DNA of 22,127 bases, from positions 1-22,127 of the forward strand of contig CALDJV010000685.1 in the NCBI GenBank assembly GCA_937899305.1, given 5' to 3'. Below the pieces are notes generated by a model. The model saw nothing but the letters and a program-made list of their open reading frames with translations, was not told where the DNA came from and ran no database searches. Position 1 is the stretch's first letter. The number at the start of each line of letters is the position of its first letter. Below, one piece after another: positions 20,942 through 22,127 of this stretch. The position numbers and the translations under genes are program-made. The DNA is from an uncultured Cytophagaceae bacterium (GTDB lineage: Bacteria > Bacteroidota > Bacteroidia > Cytophagales > Microscillaceae).

Positions 20942-21892
20942 CTACTTGTTCATCAACCTAAGGGCTTGTTTATAAAAATTTCGGTTTTCTTTGAACCCCA
21001 ACTTGCGCCAAAACTGCGCCAATTCCTGGGCTCGTTTGGTAGGAGAAATTTTTTGGAGCCAACATATTTTAGTAGTACATTCCGGACAAAACCACACTGG
21101 TTTTTTATCCAATTCTCCCAAGTGATTGCTTCCACCCATGTTACAAAGATAGGCTATACAATGATGAATGTTGAGCATGTGGCCGGTTTCGTGGGTGGCT
21201 GTTTTGAAGGTGCGCAACAAGCATAAATTATAGTTGGCTTGGAGGGTAGGGTCACCAAATCGACTCATGGACCATACCCCCACCTTATCTCGCAGAGAGG
21301 CCTGTCCAAAGACAAAGTTCCAGCGGGGGGCTGGGTAGAGATCTTCGCTGGTGAGTGCCAGTACCAAAGCAGCATCTTTTGGAAAATTCTTTTTCAATAC
21401 ATTATACAATACATGGGTAGTCAAGATTTGATTTTGCTTGGTAGATTTATTTCTTCTTTGGGCTTTTTGAGGAATGGCCGAAGTGGGAATATTGGGCAGG
21501 AATTTGACCGTTAATTGATAGTAAATGCTGAGGTATTCGGCCGTTAAATTTAAAATCTCTTGTTGCTTGGGGTTGAACTTCCCAATGGGTTGAATGTAAA
21601 ATACTTTTTGTTGTTGCGTAGAGTCAGGCAGGGTAGTTTTTTTGTATTGGGCAAAAGTTTGTCCAGGCTCTTTATGGATGGCCAGCCAATCGCGTGGGCC
21701 AGGTTTAGGTACTGGAGAATACAATGGGGCAGTACGGTTAATTTGTTCATACAAAGATACTTGGGTGGTTTGGCTAGGTTTATTTTGGGTAACACAACTT
21801 GGAATGATCAAGAACATTAAAAAGAGTTTGAACCATAAAGCAATAAAACCAAAAGTGTTCAATCCAATAAAATTGAAAAAAGAATTGTACAA
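20942..21892 (-). CDS. Archaemetzincin-like zinc metalloprotease lipoprotein
   Basis: A 316-residue protein with a membrane-type N-terminus ending in a lipobox-like IPSC (Cys33), so probably anchored to a periplasmic membrane face. The start is TTG at 21892 or an internal TTG at residue 11 (21862); there is no suitable ATG. Residues 234-252 hold the archaemetzincin (M54) signature: HETGH at 234-238, His244 followed by Cys245, then Cys250 and Met252. Cys269 and Cys272 (FCPEC) form the C-terminal Cys-x-x-Cys. The metzincin glycine position is Asn241 here. M54 enzymes use one catalytic zinc plus a structural zinc held by the four cysteines. Bacterial lipoprotein members are less familiar than archaeal ones. 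The substrate is unknown. It precedes the tiny lipoprotein operon on the same strand, with a 101-base gap. Confidence 0.87.
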   Translation of the reverse strand: MYNSFFNFIGLNTFGFIALWFKLFLMFLIIPSCVTQNKPSQTTQVSLYEQINRTAPLYSPVPKPGPRDWLAIHKEPGQTFAQYKKTTLPDSTQQQKVFYIQPIGKFNPKQQEILNLTAEYLSIYYQLTVKFLPNIPTSAIPQKAQRRNKSTKQNQILTTHVLYNVLKKNFPKDAALVLALTSEDLYPAPRWNFVFGQASLRDKVGVWSMSRFGDPTLQANYNLCLLRTFKTATHETGHMLNIHHCIAYLCNMGGSNHLGELDKKPVWFCPECTTKICWLQKISPTKRAQELAQFWRKLGFKENRNFYKQALRLMNK

Positions 21893-22078
21893 AATAGTAG
21901 AGGTTTAATAAATAAGATAAACGAAAACCTGAATTTACAGAAAAGGCAGCAAGTTGTGCGAAAAATGAGGTCTAAATGGTGGATTTCTTTGTTTGGGCTT
22001 GAAAAGTTAAGTAACGCTTTCAAAATAAGTGTCGAGGTTTTAGTAAAATTACCCAAAGCTAAACGAGGCGCTTTTTGC

Positions 22079-22099
22079 GCTCGTAGCAGGGCTACGGGC
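22079..22099. repeat. Palindromic hairpin near window end
   Basis: GCTCGTAGC (22079-22087) and GCTACGGGC (22091-22099) form a 9-bp stem with one G-T pair and a 3-base loop (AGG). Just before it, GCGC-TTTTT-GCGC makes a second small palindrome at 22068-22080. The remaining sequence to the end of the window holds no gene that I can support. It may be part of another intergenic repeat family that continues outside. Confidence 0.4.
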
Positions 22100-22127
22100 A
22101 ATAAAAGGAACGAAGTATAGCGAAGAG

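Noticed and set aside
21859..22101. 80-codon minus-strand frame at the window end
   Set aside because: It overlaps the N-terminus of the metalloprotease gene in another frame; hydrophobic content comes from AT-rich DNA and no signal or domain is visible.
1..22127. CRISPR array, tRNA, rRNA, prophage or transposase
   Set aside because: The regular-looking intergenic repeats lack constant spacing and unique spacers, and no RNA-gene signature or mobile-element enzyme was seen on either strand.

Overview
The window looks like chromosomal DNA of a Bacteroidota species, most likely a marine gliding member of the Cytophagales close to Microscilla (inference). The reasons are a TonB-dependent receptor with an N-terminal carboxypeptidase-D-like domain, Cytophagales-style leucine-rich-repeat (LRR) proteins, weak Shine-Dalgarno sites, many secreted TPR proteins and lipoproteins, and the house-keeping order hpt-adk-obg. 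No rRNA, tRNA, CRISPR array, transposase or phage gene was seen.

Left part (1-5826): a plus-strand run codes for a TonB-dependent receptor (415-2562), a secreted TPR protein (2606-3496) and a second secreted repeat protein (3803-4486). This run is embedded in a family of AT-rich intergenic repeats. Copies at about 51-290 and 3541-3765 are inverted relative to each other, share a 45-bp perfect block, and bracket the receptor/TPR pair. A third copy lies at 4552-4828. A minus-strand gene (4831-5826) joins a secreted histidine phosphatase to an NTF2-like domain.

Middle (5827-12313): a large LRR protein with a membrane hairpin at its C-terminus (6109-8820), a secreted S41-type peptidase (8979-10439), a DJ-1/PfpI-like lipoprotein (10622-11461) and, on the minus strand, an acyl-ACP thioesterase (11573-12313). 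Strong hairpins sit directly in front of several start codons: those of the receptor, the phosphatase and the DJ-1 lipoprotein.

House-keeping block (12367-14899, minus): hpt (GTG start), adk followed by a clear terminator, and obg (TTG start) followed closely by the thioesterase.

Right part (14900-22127): a plus-strand operon of a TPR-like secreted protein, a PP2C-type phosphatase and an LRR protein (15303-18434) ends at an 18-bp perfect terminator stem. Beyond it, on the minus strand, lie two small precursor peptides with nearly identical 23-residue double-glycine leaders and unrelated cores. One of them (19137-19274) is only 45 residues long and easily missed. Then come an alpha/beta hydrolase (19472-20266), two tiny basic lipoproteins in tandem (20483-20683 and 20694-20840, the second only 48 residues) and an archaemetzincin-like zinc-protease lipoprotein (20942-21892).

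The best candidates for something undescribed are the pair of double-glycine precursors, the PP2C/LRR/TPR operon, the tandem tiny lipoproteins and the modular intergenic repeat family.
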